Below the pieces are notes generated by a model. That model was given only the letters and a program-made list of their open reading frames with translations, had not been told where the DNA came from and searched no databases. From Semisulcospira habei (lineage: Eukaryota > Mollusca > Gastropoda > Semisulcospiridae), in assembly GCA_036245525.1 (NCBI GenBank), contig BTPG01000003.1, forward strand, positions 188,082,804-188,146,803: a DNA stretch of 64,000 nt, in the 5' to 3' direction. Below, piece after piece: positions 33,582 through 44,612 of the stretch; the first letter of the stretch is position 1, and the number at the start of each line of letters is the position of its first letter. The position numbers and the translations under genes were made by a program.

Positions 33582-35230
33582 AGTGAAGGGAACTGTCTTA
33601 CGGAAGACCAAGACATACTGAAGAGATGGACAGAGTACTGCTCAGATTTGTACAACCACCGAGCTGCAGAGGACCCAGGCATACTTGTCAACCCACCCGT
33701 GACCAACAATGGCAACTATCCCATCCTCCGAGAAGAAGTAGAGGCTGCAGTGAAGTCACTGAAAAAAGGGAAGGCAGCAGGAGCAGACAACATCCCTGCA
33801 GAGCTAGTCCAAGAAGGGGGAGAAGACACGATAAGCGCCTTACTAACAATCTGCAATAAGATCTGGCAGTCAGGGGATTGGCCCACACCATGGACCCAAT
33901 CACTTATAATAACTCTCCCCCAAAAAAGGCAACTTACATCAGTGCCAGAACTATCGCACGATCAGTCTTATATCCCACCCAAGCAAAGTCATGTTAAAGA
34001 TCCTACTGAACAGGCTGAGGAAATCAAAGCTGAGGAACAGGCAGGCTTCAGACCAGGGCGCAGCACAACTGAACAGATCTCCAACCTGAGAGTTCTATGT
34101 GAGAGATACCTCCAGCACCAGCAGGACCTCTATCATGTCTTTGTGGATTTTAAGAAAGCGTTCGACAGGGTGTGGCATGCAGCCCTTTGGTCCACCATGA
34201 AGCTATACAACATCAATGCCAACCTGATCAAAGTCATAGCAAACCTTTACAACAAGGCCACTAGCGCAGTCTGCTTCAACGGCAAAATAGGAAACTGGTT
34301 TAGGACTACAGTTGGAGTCAGACAAGGCTGCTTGCTCTCACCTACTCTTTTCAACATCTTTCTGGAAAAAATCATGACGGACGCTCTGAAAGATCATGAA
34401 GGAACCGTCAGTATTGGAGGCAGAACAATCACGAATTTGCGCTTTGCGGATGACATTGATGGCCTTGCAGGAACAGAGAAGGAGCTAGCTCAGCTGGTGG
34501 AAAAGCTGGATAGTACAGCCATTGCATAAGGGATGGAAATCAGTGCAGAAAAGACCAAACTGATGACCAATAACACCAGTGGCATTGACACTGAAATCAT
34601 GGTTGGAGGCCAAAAACTGGAAACAGTTAAGAAATTCAAATACTTAGGAGCCATTGTGACAGATGAGGGATCAAAACCAGAAATACTGTCCAGGATTGCA
34701 CAGACAACAACAGCACTGACAAGATTGAAGACCATATGGAAGGACAGAAACATCACACTCTGCTCCAAGATCAGACTGATGCGCTCCTTAGTCATCTCAG
34801 TGTTCTTGTATGCCTGCGAGTCAGGGACCCTCACAGCAGACCTTGAAAGGAGGATACAAGCCACTGAAATGAGATGCTTGGCATCTCATACAGAGATCAC
34901 ATCACAAACGAAGTGGGAAGCAGAATCAGGCAAGCCATCGGGCCCTATGAAGACTTATTAGCCATTGTGAGAAAACGCAAACTGAAGTGGTATGGGCATG
35001 TCACGCGTTCAGCAGGGCTTGCCAAAACAATCCTGCAAGGCACTGTGCAAGGAAGACGAAGGAGAGGAAGACAGAGGAAAAGATGGGAGGACAATATCTC
35101 AGAGTGGACAGGACTGAAGCTGGGCGATACACTGAGAATGGCAGAGAACAGAGAGGATTGGAGGGAGCTGGTTGCCAAGTCATCAGTGGTGCCCCAACGG
35201 TCGGCAAGACTAAGGGATATAGATAGATAG
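33582..35230 (+). pseudogene. RTE-2 reverse transcriptase, broken
   Basis: In order: KGKAAGADNIPAELVQEGGE (RT entry, ~33,770), a locally frameshifted stretch (33,920-34,030), EEQAGFRPGRSTTEQI, FVDFKKAFDRVWH (motif A, ~34,145), [19 protein letters not shown] (motif B, ~34,310) and LRFADDIDGLAG (motif C with FADD, ~34,440). Then comes an in-frame TAA at 34,527-34,529, where related copies would read an aromatic residue, followed by GMEISAEKTKLM, FKYLGAIVTDEGSKPEILSR and SLVISVFLYAC. A 13 bp deletion near 34,880 removes part of CFRRLLG. The tail is LKWYGHVTRS. The catalytic aspartates are intact, but the frame is broken three or more times. Confidence 0.85.
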
Positions 35231-35371
35231 ATAGTTTGAACTCTTCTCTCACTCCAGTCTCTCTCAGAAAGCCTACATTATATCTCCTTGTTGTCTCTGT
35301 GCGGCTTTTCCTTAACTTGAGCTTTATTCTTAAGGTAAGCAGATGGTGGTCTGAGGCGACATCTGCTCCCC

Positions 35372-36545
35372 TCACTCGAACATCTTGAAGGGATCTTCTA
35401 AATTTCTTTCTAATGCAGATATATGGTCTATTTGGTTCTCTGTAGTATGGTCAGGTGAGACCCAAGTTGCTTTGTGTATTCTTCTGTGTGGGAAGATACT
35501 GCCTCCAATGACAAGTCTGTTTAGAGCACAAAAGTCTACAAACCTCTCCCCGTTCTCACTCATCTCCCCTAGTCCCTGTCTCCCCATCACCTCTTCGTAT
35601 CAGGTGTTGTCCTCCCCTATTTTGGCATTAAAATCGCCCATGACGATAGTGATCTTTTTTCGCTCCGCACATTAGTCCACAGCACTCTGGAGTGGGTCGT
35701 AGAACCCTTGTTTCTCTCCTCGTCACTGTCATTAGTGGGCGCATAACACTGGATGACATTGAGCTTAATCTTTTTCCAGGTTCTCACCCCACCTGGGTCT
35801 GCCTTGGGGGACTTGGGTGGGGTTAGGTATTTTTTAGTTCCCAGGGTCACCCTGGTCAGCCCCACAGGGTGGGTTTTTCTCTCTATTCTGGGGCATGTGT
35901 TTCTGTCTACCCTTTGTCCATTCACCTGTATTTGCCTTTTTAAAACTCTCCCTACTGTCTGCACTGCCTGTAGCTCTTGATATTGGATGTGTGTTGCTAA
36001 ATGGTCTTAGCTTTATTTAGGCCCCATGTTGTAGGTTTATTTAACGTATTTGACCGGCTGGCGACATACATTCAATTTTCTGTTTAGTTTTTTTTTTTCA
36101 CAAGCAGTGCAGGCACGTCCTGAGAAAGCCTTGTTGCTGTCGGGACGTTAAGCAATGTACAATCAATCAATCAATTTTTCCAGGTTCTATAGGCTGCTGT
36201 GATAATTCTTGGCCCAAGAGGTTCCCAGCCCATCACTGCTCTCTGTGCCACTGGTGACAGCATGAATGCTACAACCTCTGTTTGAGGGTCATTCTCCTCT
36301 TTATGACCTGAATACAGAATCATCTCCCCAGCTAACAGCTTTTTCTGCCCGGACTGCGTCCATCTGGCTTCACTGATACACAGGGCTAGGTTGTACTTTT
36401 GCTTTTCCGCAGCTATCTGGGTGGCCTTCCTGCTCTGGTACATGGTCTTGACATTCCATGTGCCCTTGATTGTGTCCCTGTATAGAGAGAGGCGGCTGGG
36501 TCCTGTGGCTTCTGAAGACTTCTGGCTTTCACCACACGACGTCAT
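35372..36545 (-). pseudogene. RTE-1 endonuclease domain (APE type), SINE-interrupted
   Basis: Minus-strand reading: GTWNVKTMYQSRKATQIAAE (endonuclease start, ~36,450), LALCISEARWTQSGQKKL (the catalytic-Glu motif of APE-type endonucleases), GPRIITAAYRTWKN. The SINE then interrupts, and it resumes KIKLNVIQCYAPTNDSDEER, a segment around 35,650 that in correct frame reads KKITIVMGDFNAKIG, FVDFCALNRLVIGG, ATWVSPDHTTENQIDH and SDHHLL. The GDFN, N-IDH and SDH motifs are the usual catalytic set. Frameshifts lie near 35,690 and 35,600. It keeps the 17 bases missing from the 42.7 kb copy. Confidence 0.75.
35785..36174 (+). mobile_element. 390 bp SINE, copy 2, inside RTE-1
   Basis: Perfect 14 bp target-site duplication TTTTTCCAGGTTCT at 35,771-35,784 and 36,175-36,188. 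Same landmarks as copy 1, tail (AATC)n. It differs from copy 1 at few positions (by eye), so both are young. Confidence 0.92.
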
Positions 36546-36736
36546 AAGTCTTCTGGTAGAAGAACCTTCCTCCTCTAGGAAAGGAATTGCTGTTTGTCTA
36601 TTCGTCGCGTTTCTGTAGCTAATTTACTTATTTGCAGGGTGGGGAAGCTACTTACTAGGAGGACCAGGGTTTTTCTATCGGGGTCTCCTTCGCTTAGACC
36701 ATGTTGGTTCACGGCACCTTATTTCATTCGGTGCAC

Positions 36737-37115
36737 TCCCCACCCGGGTCTGCCCTGGGGGACTTAGGTGGGGTTAACTACTTTTTAGTTCCCAGGGTCA
36801 CCCTGGTCAGCCCTACAGGGTGGGTTTTCCTTTCTATTCTGGGGCATGTGTTTCTGTCTACCCTTGGTCCATTCACCTGTATTTTCCTATTTTAAACTCT
36901 CCCTACTGTCTGCGCTGCCTGTAGCTCTTGATGTTGGATGTGTGTTGCTAAAGGGTCTTAGCTTTATTTAGGCCCCATATTGTAGGTTTATTTAATGTAT
37001 TGGACCGACTGGTGACATACATTCAATATTCTGTGTATTCTTTTTTTCACAAGCAGTGCAGGCACGTCCTGAGAAAGCCTTGTTGCTGTCGGGACGTTAA
37101 GCAATGTACAGTCAA
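36737..37115 (+). mobile_element. 390 bp SINE, copy 3
   Basis: 14 bp target-site duplication TTCATTCGGTGCAC at 36,723-36,736 and 37,116-37,129. More diverged than copies 1 and 2 (GGTTAACTACTTTTTAG, TTTTCCTATTTTAAACTC). The tail is reduced to AGTCAA. Confidence 0.9.
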
Positions 37116-37527
37116 TTCATTCGGTGCACCCCTCTCGCGGGGGACCCCCTATCCACCACCCAGGGGATGCGCCTGAATGCCATATGGTCCCAGCGCGAGG
37201 ACAGATATAATAGGCAACACAAAATGAACTCACTTACAGCACACAGGGATATTTGTTTAAGATAAAGGAAGTTCACCAGCAGTGTGAGAATGCTACCGGT
37301 ATTTGCTAAAACTGGTTGTGTTCTATGTTTGGATAAAGACTCATAAAGACTTACATAAATGTAGTGAAATCCATTTTTTTGAACACAAATGCACATACTT
37401 TTATTGCGTGGCGTGTGTGTTGTAGTGTGATTGATTGTCTTTTCCAGTTGTAGTACATGTAGTCTAAAGAGTTGCTTAGTTTGACAATACAATGTTGATG
37501 GTTTTTTTTATTTCTCTTTTGTTTCAG

Positions 37528-37570
37528 ATTTATATTCCAGTTCGATTTGTGTCGAAGATGTGCTAAGGAG
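37528..37570 (+). other. candidate 43-base internal exon
   Basis: TTTATTTCTCTTTTGTTTCAG is a strong pyrimidine-rich acceptor immediately before 37,528. GAG|GTAAGG follows 37,570 as a strong donor. One frame across the interval is open and reads FIFQFDLCRRCAKE, a Cys-x-x-Cys-bearing segment. I do not recognise the protein, and no neighbouring exon was identified. Confidence 0.28.
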
Positions 37571-37703
37571 GTAAGGATTAACTTTAAGAATGATTATGTG
37601 ATGCTGGTAAATGGGGATATGTTAAAGAAACTCGGGGCTTTGATTTGTCCATTGCTCAGTGATCCAGACCAAAAAGGTGACTGGCAAGCGTGTAAAATGC
37701 AAA

Positions 37704-37930
37704 GAAGTACCCAACAGAGAAAGAAACACACTTAGAAAATCTCACGGGTACAACACAATTTATTAATATTTCGGGTAAATACCCTTTGTCAAAATAGACA
37801 AACAGAGAGATTAGCCGCTATTTTTGTTTGTTTGTTTGTCTATTTTGACAAAGGGTATTTACCCGAAATATTAATAAATTGTGTTGTACCTGTCTTTTCT
37901 AAGCGTGTTTCTTTCTCTGTTGGGTACTTC
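37704..37930. mobile_element. 227 bp palindromic foldback element
   Basis: GAAGTACCCAACAGAGAAAG at the left and its near-exact complement ending GTTGGGTACTTC at the right enclose arms of ~100 bases. These include ACACAATTTATTAATATTTC, GGGTAAATACCCTTTGTCAA and AATAGACAAACA. The loop is ~25 bases. A single-arm relative is at 9,313-9,400. There is no coding content and the superfamily is unknown. Confidence 0.8.
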
Positions 37931-38925
37931 ACTGCTCAGTGGATTTTCTCTTGTGAACATATTCCACCCAATAAAAATCTTCGCTTCTGTGCAAAAAAAA
38001 CCAGAGCTGGAAATTCGCTGCATTTACCCCAGTGGGGAGGTAAACATTGCCTCTTGTGCTCTGTATGTAATTTGTAACCCTATACTAAAGGTTGTCACTG
38101 TGGAAGAAGCTTTCTGTGGTAAGCAAAATGGTGGAGAGCATTCCGATTATTTTGTGTGCATGTAAAAACATGACACCAAGTCTGGAGTCCAAAATGCTTC
38201 ACACTGCAAAGGAACTAAGGGCAGATATGAATAATGGGGACTTTGGTGTGTTATGATGAGGCTGTACACCATCAGCATGGTGTTATTTTAGCAAGTGTGC
38301 AATGAATGACTACACACAATTCCTTTATTCTTGGAAACCATTCTTCAAACATACCCTTTGAGAGTGAAATGCAGATAGGAACTTGATAAGGAATAAAAAA
38401 TAATGATGGTAAGTGATATGGTCCAGGTATTATGCCTTTAAGATTCAGAGAACAGGTTTGTGATGAGTGCTGTGAATCATTGTACATGTAATACTATATA
38501 TAGATCAGGGCCTGTTGGCACTGATGCTTTTGTGATGTTTGTCTCCCTTGCTGTCACTTGTGGTGTGTGCTGATAGTAACAAGCGAAACGGTGTCAGACA
38601 TTAAAATTGATATTGTCCAAAGCACAATCGGTTCCCAATGAGGCCTAATACATAATACTCCTGATATCAATCAAAAAGGAGGGCGGGGGGGAGGGGGGGG
38701 GGTATACACAGATGCTCGTTGCGCCTTCATAATCTCCAATTATATGCATGCGTGAAAGATGGATGCCAGAAACCCAAACATTGGAAGTACCTTTTTTTCT
38801 GACTTTGGGGACTTTGGGAAAGTTTTAATTTTGGAATTGAAAGTTTTGTTTTCTTTGCCCATCCATTTTATGGTGAACTCTGTTTTTGTGTAACTGCACC
38901 TTAAAGTTCTTACGAAGCCATTTTT

Positions 38926-39465
38926 GGCTCGCATGTGATGGCAAAATTGAGTGTGTAATAGGCTGATGGTCTGTTGTCTGTCTGCTGTCGTCCGTGGTAA
39001 AGTTTAAAGTTAGTATTTTCTTGTAGATTACTCAAGCCAGTCTTTAAACTTGACCCAAGGATATTTTGTGGCAAGACATTTTCTAAAAATACCAATTTCA
39101 GTGATATGAAAATGCCTAGGTCACAATAATTGTTTTTACTTTTCACAACTTAAAACCTAAACTTGGTACAATGATACTTGATCGCTGGTAAGACCATCCT
39201 AATGCATTGTAATTTGGATGGCCCCTGGGAAAGGCCAAGGGTCACAAGAGTTCAGGAAATATGAAGAAAAGGACATATTTTGACCCAAACAAAATTTTCA
39301 AATATTGTTCACAGCTTCCAACTCAAACTTGGCACAGAGACTTTCCTATGCATACTATTTTGAGGATCCCTCAAAATGTTCATTTCAGTGACCTGTGGGA
39401 AGGTCATGGTCACAAAGGTCAGATTACTTATCGGTCATGCGCATGAGCACGTATTTGCAATGGTG
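38926..39465 (+). mobile_element. pearl-like element, diverged
   Basis: Starts GGCTCGCATGTGATGGCAAA, then CGTCCGTGGTAAAGTTTAAA. There are about two decayed cores (AAACCTAAACTTGGTACAAT, GGCCAAGGGTCACAAGAG). It ends near GCGCATGAGCACGTATTTGC. Confidence 0.7.
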
Positions 39466-39727
39466 AGAGGTATGAAAACATAAATAAGTCTGCAAAGAGT
39501 GTCATCACATAAATCATTCAAGGCAAAACGTATGCTGTCAGTATCGGTACAATGCAGTCCAACTAAGTGTAATTTTTAGATACTACGCAGATAAAGGCAG
39601 CCGCAGAAACATCAATTTGCTTAAGCCTTAGACTTTCAGAGACAACATAAAGCGAATGCTGGTCAGTGCAAGCTTGCACAGAAATGAGTTACGTTACTAC
39701 TCGTGCAAAACAATTGAACTGCTGTTA

Positions 39728-40119
39728 CCCCACCCGGGTCTGCCCTGGGGGACTTGGGTGGGGTTAGGTATTTTTTAGTTCCCAGGGTCACCCTGGTCAG
39801 CCCCACAGGGTGGGTTTTTCTCTCTATTCTGGGGCATGTGTTTCTGTCTACCCGAGGTCCATTCACCTGTATTTGCCTTTTTAAAACTCTCCCTACTGTC
39901 TGCACTGCCTGTAGCTCTTGATATTGGATGTGTGTTGCTAAATGGTCTTAGCTTTATTTAGCCCCATGTGTTAGGTTTATTTAACGTATTTGACCGGCTG
40001 GCGACATACATTCAATGTTCTGTTTATTTATTTTTTTTTCACAAGCAGTGCAGGCACGTCCTGAGAAAGCCTTGTTGCTGTCGGGACGTTAAGCAATGTA
40101 CAATCAATCAATCAATCAA
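39728..40119 (+). mobile_element. 390 bp SINE, copy 4
   Basis: 13 bp target-site duplication TGAACTGCTGTTA at 39,715-39,727 and 40,120-40,132. A complete copy with the (AATC)n tail. Confidence 0.92.
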
Positions 40120-40219
40120 TGAACTGCTGTTAAGTGCACATGTGAAGGTACAGTACCCCCTATGAAAATTCTAGGGAGTATAGATACCCTTACTTACATT
40201 TTTAATCTGGTGTATGAAA

Positions 40220-42856
40220 CTTACTTACTTACGCCTGTCACCCCTACCCGGGTATAGGCCGTCGACGAGAGACCTCCAGCAACTCCTGTCCTGTGCTTCT
40301 CCTTCGATTCTACTCCAGGTGGTTCCCAGTCTCTTGATGTCTGCTTGGAGGTCTCGACGCCAGGAGTTTCTCGGCCTACCTCTTTTCCTCTTTCCCTGGG
40401 GGTTCCATGACAATGCCTGCCTAGTGATACTGGAAGCTGGCTTTCTCAGACTGTGACCGATCCATCCCCATCTTCTTCGCCCAATTTCATTCTCTGCTGT
40501 TATCTGCTCTGTTCTCTCCCAGAGTCTGACGTTGCTGATCTTCTCTGGACAGTGGATTTTCAAAATTCTTCTAAGGCAACTGTTCATGAAGGTCTGTACT
40601 CTGTTGACTGTGGTTTTTGTCAATCTCCATGTCTCTGCTCCATATAGGAGAACTGCTTTTACATTGGAGTTGAAAATCCGGACTTTGGTGTGTTGTGACA
40701 GCTCTCTGGAACTCCACACTTTTTTCAACTGGAGAAAGGCTGCTCTGGCTTTACCGATTCGTGCTCTGACATCTGCATCAGTGCCACCTTTTTTGTCTAT
40801 GATGCTCCCGAGATAGGTGAAGGACTCCACCTCCTCCAACGGGGTGCCAGCAAGCAAGACTGGTTCTTCCCTGGTTGCGTTCAGCCTCATTGTCTTTGTT
40901 TTCTGTTTGTGAATGGTGAGGCCCACTTGGGACGAGATGTCAGCAAGCCTCGTGGTCTTGTCCTGCATTTGTTGATGAGTGTGGGACAGTAATGCCAGGT
41001 CGTCTGCAAAATCGAGGTCGTCAAGCTGTGTCCACAGTGTCCGCTGTATTCCACTTCGTCTGTGCTCTGTGGTCATCTTCATGACCCAGTCTATGGCCAG
41101 TAGGAAGAGGAACGGAGACAGCAGACACCCCTGCCTGACACCAGTTCTGACCTGGAGCTCTCTGGTGAACTGCCCTTCGTGGATCACGCGACATGTCATG
41201 CCATCATAGCTGCTCTTGATCAGGCGGACGAGCTTTGTGGGTACACCGTAGTGTCGTAGGAGTTTCCACAGAGTCTCTCAGTCCACGCTGTCAAATGCTT
41301 TCTCATAATCCACAAAGTTGACGTACAGCGGGGAGCTCCACTCCAGAGACTGTTCCACGATGATGCGGAGAGTGGCGATCTGGTCTGTACATGATCGGTT
41401 CTTCCTGAATCCTGCTTGCTGGTCTCTTAGCTGGGGGTCAACGGAGCTCTTCATTCTCTCCAGGATGATCCTGTTCAAGACTTTTCCTGGTACTGACAGC
41501 AAGGTGATTCCTCTGTAGTTGGAACACTTGCTGAGGTCGCCTTTCTTGGGAAGCTTGATTAGGTACCCCTCCTTCCAGTCAGCTGGCATCACCTCCTCTT
41601 CCCAGATCTTTCCAAACAGTGGGTACAGCATCTCAACTGTTGTCTCTAGGTCTGCTTTCAGAGACTCCGCTGGGATGCCATCTGGCCCTGCTGCTTTGCC
41701 ATTCTTCAAAAATGCCACTGCTTTTCTGATCTCTTCCCGGCTGGGTCTGTCACAGCTGATGGGTAGGTCGGTCTCTGCCGGCTGGATGTCGGGGGGGTCG
41801 GGTGGGCTAGGTCTGTTCAGTAACTCTTCAAAATACTCGGCCCATCTGTCGAGTTGGTCTGCTCTGTCTGCAATAGGCTTGCCTTCTTTGTCTTTTACTG
41901 GTCTTTCTGTATGGCCATACTTACCCGACAATCTTCTGGTAATGTCGTAGAGCTGTTTCATGTTGCCGCTGCCTGCTGCCTTTTCTGCCTCTGCTGCCAG
42001 GCTGTCTGTGTAGGCCCTCTTGTCTGCCCTGATACTCCTCTTCACCTCGCGGTTGGCTTCCGAGTATTCCCCCTGTGCCCTTACTTTGGCTGCTCTCGTG
42101 CGACTGTTGTTGACCGCTGCTTTCTTCTGCTTCCTCGCTTCTATCTTCTTCAAGGTCTGTGCCGACAGCCAGTCCTTGTGGTGGTGTTTCCTGAACCCTA
42201 CAGTGTCTTTGCAGGTTGAGTTCAGCGCCTCTCTAACTGCCTTCCACTGCTGCTCTGTGGTGACCGCCTCCTCTTCATTTACTAGCTCCTTTAGCGCTTG
42301 AAACCGGTTGGACAGCACCAGTTTGAACTCTTCTCTAACTCCAGTTTCTCTCAGGAGGCCTACATTATAGCGCTGTCTTCTTGTTGTCTCTGTGCGGCTT
42401 TTCTTTAGCTTGAGCTTCATTCTTAAGGTAAGCAGATGGTGGTCTGAGGCGACATCTGCTCCCCTCCTCACTCGAACATCTTGAAGGGATCTTCTAAATT
42501 TCTTGCTAATGCAGATATGGTCTATTTGGTTCTCTGTTGTATGGTCCGGTGAGACCCAAGTTGCTTTGTGTATTCTTCTGTGTGGGAAGATGCTGCCTCC
42601 AATGACAAGTCGGTTTAGAGCACAAAAGTCTACAAACCTCTCCCCGTTCTCACTCATCTCCGAGCCTAGTCCCTGTCTCCCCATCACCTCTTCGTATCCG
42701 GTGTTGTCCTCCCCTATTTTGGCATTAAAATCGCCCATGACGCTCCGCACATTTGTCCACGGCACTCTGGAGTCGGTCGTAGAACTCTTGTTTCTCTTCC
42801 TCGTCACTGTCATTGGTGGGCGCATAACACTGGATGACGTTCAGCTTGAGCTTTTT
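40220..42856 (-). mobile_element. RTE-1 LINE, best preserved copy, (TAAG)n tail
   Basis: 12 bp target-site duplication TGGTGTATGAAA at 40,208-40,219 and 42,857-42,868. The element is 5'-truncated in the endonuclease region (first codons KKLKLNVIQCYAP) and otherwise runs to the end GACAGGCGTAAGTAAGTAAG on the minus strand. At 2,637 bases it is about 80% of the inferred full length. Confidence 0.93.
40225..42856 (-). pseudogene. RTE-1 endonuclease-reverse transcriptase, nearly open
   Basis: Minus strand. The endonuclease part is KLNVIQCYAPTNDSDEEEKQ, then a 17-base deletion near 42,738 shifts the frame, then VMGDFNAKIGEDNTGYEEVM, NQIDHICISKKFRRSL and VASDHHLLTLRMKL. The linker is followed by RT motifs: [66 protein letters not shown] (motif A), [20 protein letters not shown] (motif B, ~41,130), [12 protein letters not shown] (motif C, FADD, ~41,010) and [20 protein letters not shown]. 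At 41,278-41,280 a TGA replaces the CGA present in the 52 kb copy. The frames either side (41,281-42,825 and 40,225-41,277) are in the same phase, so this is the only stop downstream of the deletion. It cannot be active, but it is clearly recent. Confidence 0.9.
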
Positions 42857-42868
42857 TGGTGTATGAAA

Positions 42869-43077
42869 ACCACCTGACATCTTCAGTGAGGGTATGAATA
42901 CCCTTTGTCTTTCAGAAATGTGCAATCCTGATGAGCCTTAGTACAGGTTTGTGTGTGTGTGATTTAATTCATTGTGATTTAATTACAAATGTAACTCATA
43001 GTTATGTATTTTATGTCATATTTTGCACAGCACCGAGAAAAATTCCTAGTGTAAATCTTTTAGTTGACTTGTTATTT
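42869..43077. other. unassigned sequence
   Basis: Short spacer between RTE-1 and a pearl-like element. Nothing recognised. Confidence 0.4.
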
Positions 43078-44075
43078 GCTCACGTGCGAAGTAAACGTGA
43101 GTCTATGTTCTGGGACAGTGATCGACCGTCTGTCCGCCATCGTCCGTGGTAAACGTTACTGTTGTCATTTTCTTGGAGACTATTCAAGCTACAGTCTTCA
43201 AACTTGGCCCATGGATACTTTGTGGCAAGACCTTTCTAAACATACCAATTTGAGTGACCTCTCTCAAGGGTCAAAGTCACACTCACAGGGAATGAAATAT
43301 ATCAAAAATAGCCATATTTTGACAAGATTGATTTTTTTTCTAGGACTATTCACAACTTCAACCCCAAACTTGGTACAAAAATACCTGATGGTAAGACCTA
43401 CCTATGTATACAAATTTGGTTGATCCCTCGGAAAGGTCGAGGGTCACGAGATCAGGAAATAGGTGAAAAATAGCCATAGTTTGACAAAAGATTTTTTTTT
43501 TCTGAAATACTATTCACAACGTCAAACCCAAACTTGGTACAATGATACCTGATGGTAAGACCTAAATGTGCATACTAATTTAGATCACCCCTTGGAAAGG
43601 TCAAGGGTCACAAGATGTCGGCAAGTGTATGTAAAATGCCAATTTTGATAGCATTGTACTTTTTATCAACATTTTTGTAAAGTTTTCAATCAAATTTGGC
43701 TCATGATAAGACCTTTGTATGCATGCTAATTTAGTTAACCCATCACAAAGGTCAAGGGTTATGGGATGATCCCAAAATAGGTTTAAGAAAGCCACATTTT
43801 GACCAAAAATATTTTCTTAAATACTATTTTTAATTTCAACCCAAACTTGGTACAGAGATGCCTGATGGTAAGACCAATCTATGCATACTAATTTGGATGA
43901 TCCCTCGGAAAGGTCATGGGTCACAAAAGGTGGCAAATAATGAAATATGTGAAAAATGCCATTTATTGGTTAGAATTGTAGTTTTTAATCACAGTTTTTG
44001 CAAACTTTTCAATCAAATTTGGTATGAAGTTTGTTGATGGCAAGACATTTCTACACATACTAATTTAAACTTTAC
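43078..44075 (+). mobile_element. pearl-like element, ~5 cores, right end missing
   Basis: Starts GCTCACGTGCGAAGTAAACG, then CGTCCGTGGTAAACGTTACT. Cores repeat at ~165 base spacing with AAACTTGGTACA and GGTCAAGGGTCACAAGA (AGGTCAAGGGTCA at 43,598-43,610). It stops at TACACATACTAATTTAAACT without the GTGAGCC terminus. Confidence 0.78.
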
Positions 44076-44159
44076 CTCGAATCCATCAGTTTGTGGCTGA
44101 TTGCACTGTTTAGATAAAACACTGGCAGAGGACTGCGTATAGGACTGTCCACTCGGTGC

Positions 44160-44612
44160 ATGTTTTTGTCTGACTGTGTAAACATTGGTGCTTTCTATAA
44201 TTGTATGTGGTGGTATCCCTGCGACGAGCAGTACTCTGTTCAACACTTTTTGTTGTCTTGTGCTGATCTAATCGACACAAGGTATAAACATTTCACAGCA
44301 GACTCCTTGAAGGTTTTGTTCCGGGATGTGCCCCCTGACAAGATCTTCAGTTTTCTGAGAGAGTGCCATATTTTTAATAAGATTTGAGCATTTATAGACT
44401 ATGATGTTTCTATTATTTTAACCTTTTTGAGAGTCAGTTGATGTTTTCTTTAAAGACCTGTGCGACATTTTAACCTGACATATTTTTAAGGTATATTTAC
44501 ATCATGTCTTAAGACCTTTCTTTTAGTCTAGCTGACCAGATTTTTACCCTTCCCACCGTGAGATGGCCTTAGTTGCCTGCTCGGCATTAAACCCAAATAA
44601 CTAACTAACTCA
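44160..44612 (+). mobile_element. LINE 3' end with C-terminal tail and (AACT)n
   Basis: The frame 44,160-44,387 reads YPCDEQYSVQHFLLSCADLI then DTRYKHFTADSLKVLFRDV and FSFLRECHIFNKI. The C---xHFLLxC followed by SLK-LF---ILxFLxExxxxNKI pattern is the normal C-terminus of a Jockey/Nimb-group LINE. About 200 bases of 3' untranslated sequence follow, ending GAGATGGCCTTAGTTGCCTG, CTCGGCATTAAACCC and (AACT)n. The GTTGCxTGxxxGGxxTTAA part resembles the 3' end of the 390 bp SINE. Confidence 0.75.

Larger units (their letters stand above)
33127..35235 (+). mobile_element. RTE-2 LINE, 5'-truncated, (GATA)n tail, SINE inside
   Basis: Starts abruptly after a C run at AGCTGGTGAAAGACCTGACC and ends GGATATAGATAGATAGATAG at 35,235. 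The right neighbour at once continues as RTE-1 (TTTGAACTCTTCTC), so RTE-2 landed in an RTE-1 copy. A SINE (33,184-33,569) interrupts it: reading resumes QESEGNCLTEDQ across the duplicated ATCATTCAAGAGA. Confidence 0.85.
35236..37195 (-). mobile_element. RTE-1 LINE, 5' half, with two SINE insertions
   Basis: Minus strand. The upper end near 37,195 begins with the GC-rich leader (CCTGGGTGGTGGATAGGGGG, CGCGAGAGGGGTGCACCGAA), followed by the start of the endonuclease frame. The lower end, 35,236, corresponds to 42,323 of the 40.2 kb copy, where RTE-2 has landed. SINEs sit at 35,785-36,174 and 36,737-37,115. It is the only copy here that keeps the 5' region. Adding that region (~650 bases without SINEs) to the 2,637 bases at 40.2 kb implies a full element of about 3.3 kb. 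The 5' boundary is approximate. Confidence 0.75.
37196..38925. other. mostly unassigned; holds a foldback and a candidate exon
   Basis: Outside the entries at 37,528-37,570 and 37,704-37,930, I see only a G run at about 38,684-38,701 and AT-rich single-copy-looking DNA. Confidence 0.4.

Noticed and set aside
33093..39905. Recurring minus-strand frame starting MQTVGRVLKRQIQVNG at 33.3, 35.9 and 39.9 kb
   Set aside because: It lies antisense in the 390 bp SINE copies and recurs only because the SINE recurs. It is disrupted in copies 3 and 5 and has no protein family.
41854..42301. Plus-strand frames opposite the RTE-1 gene, repeated opposite the 51 kb copy
   Set aside because: They are antisense shadows of the endonuclease-reverse transcriptase frame.
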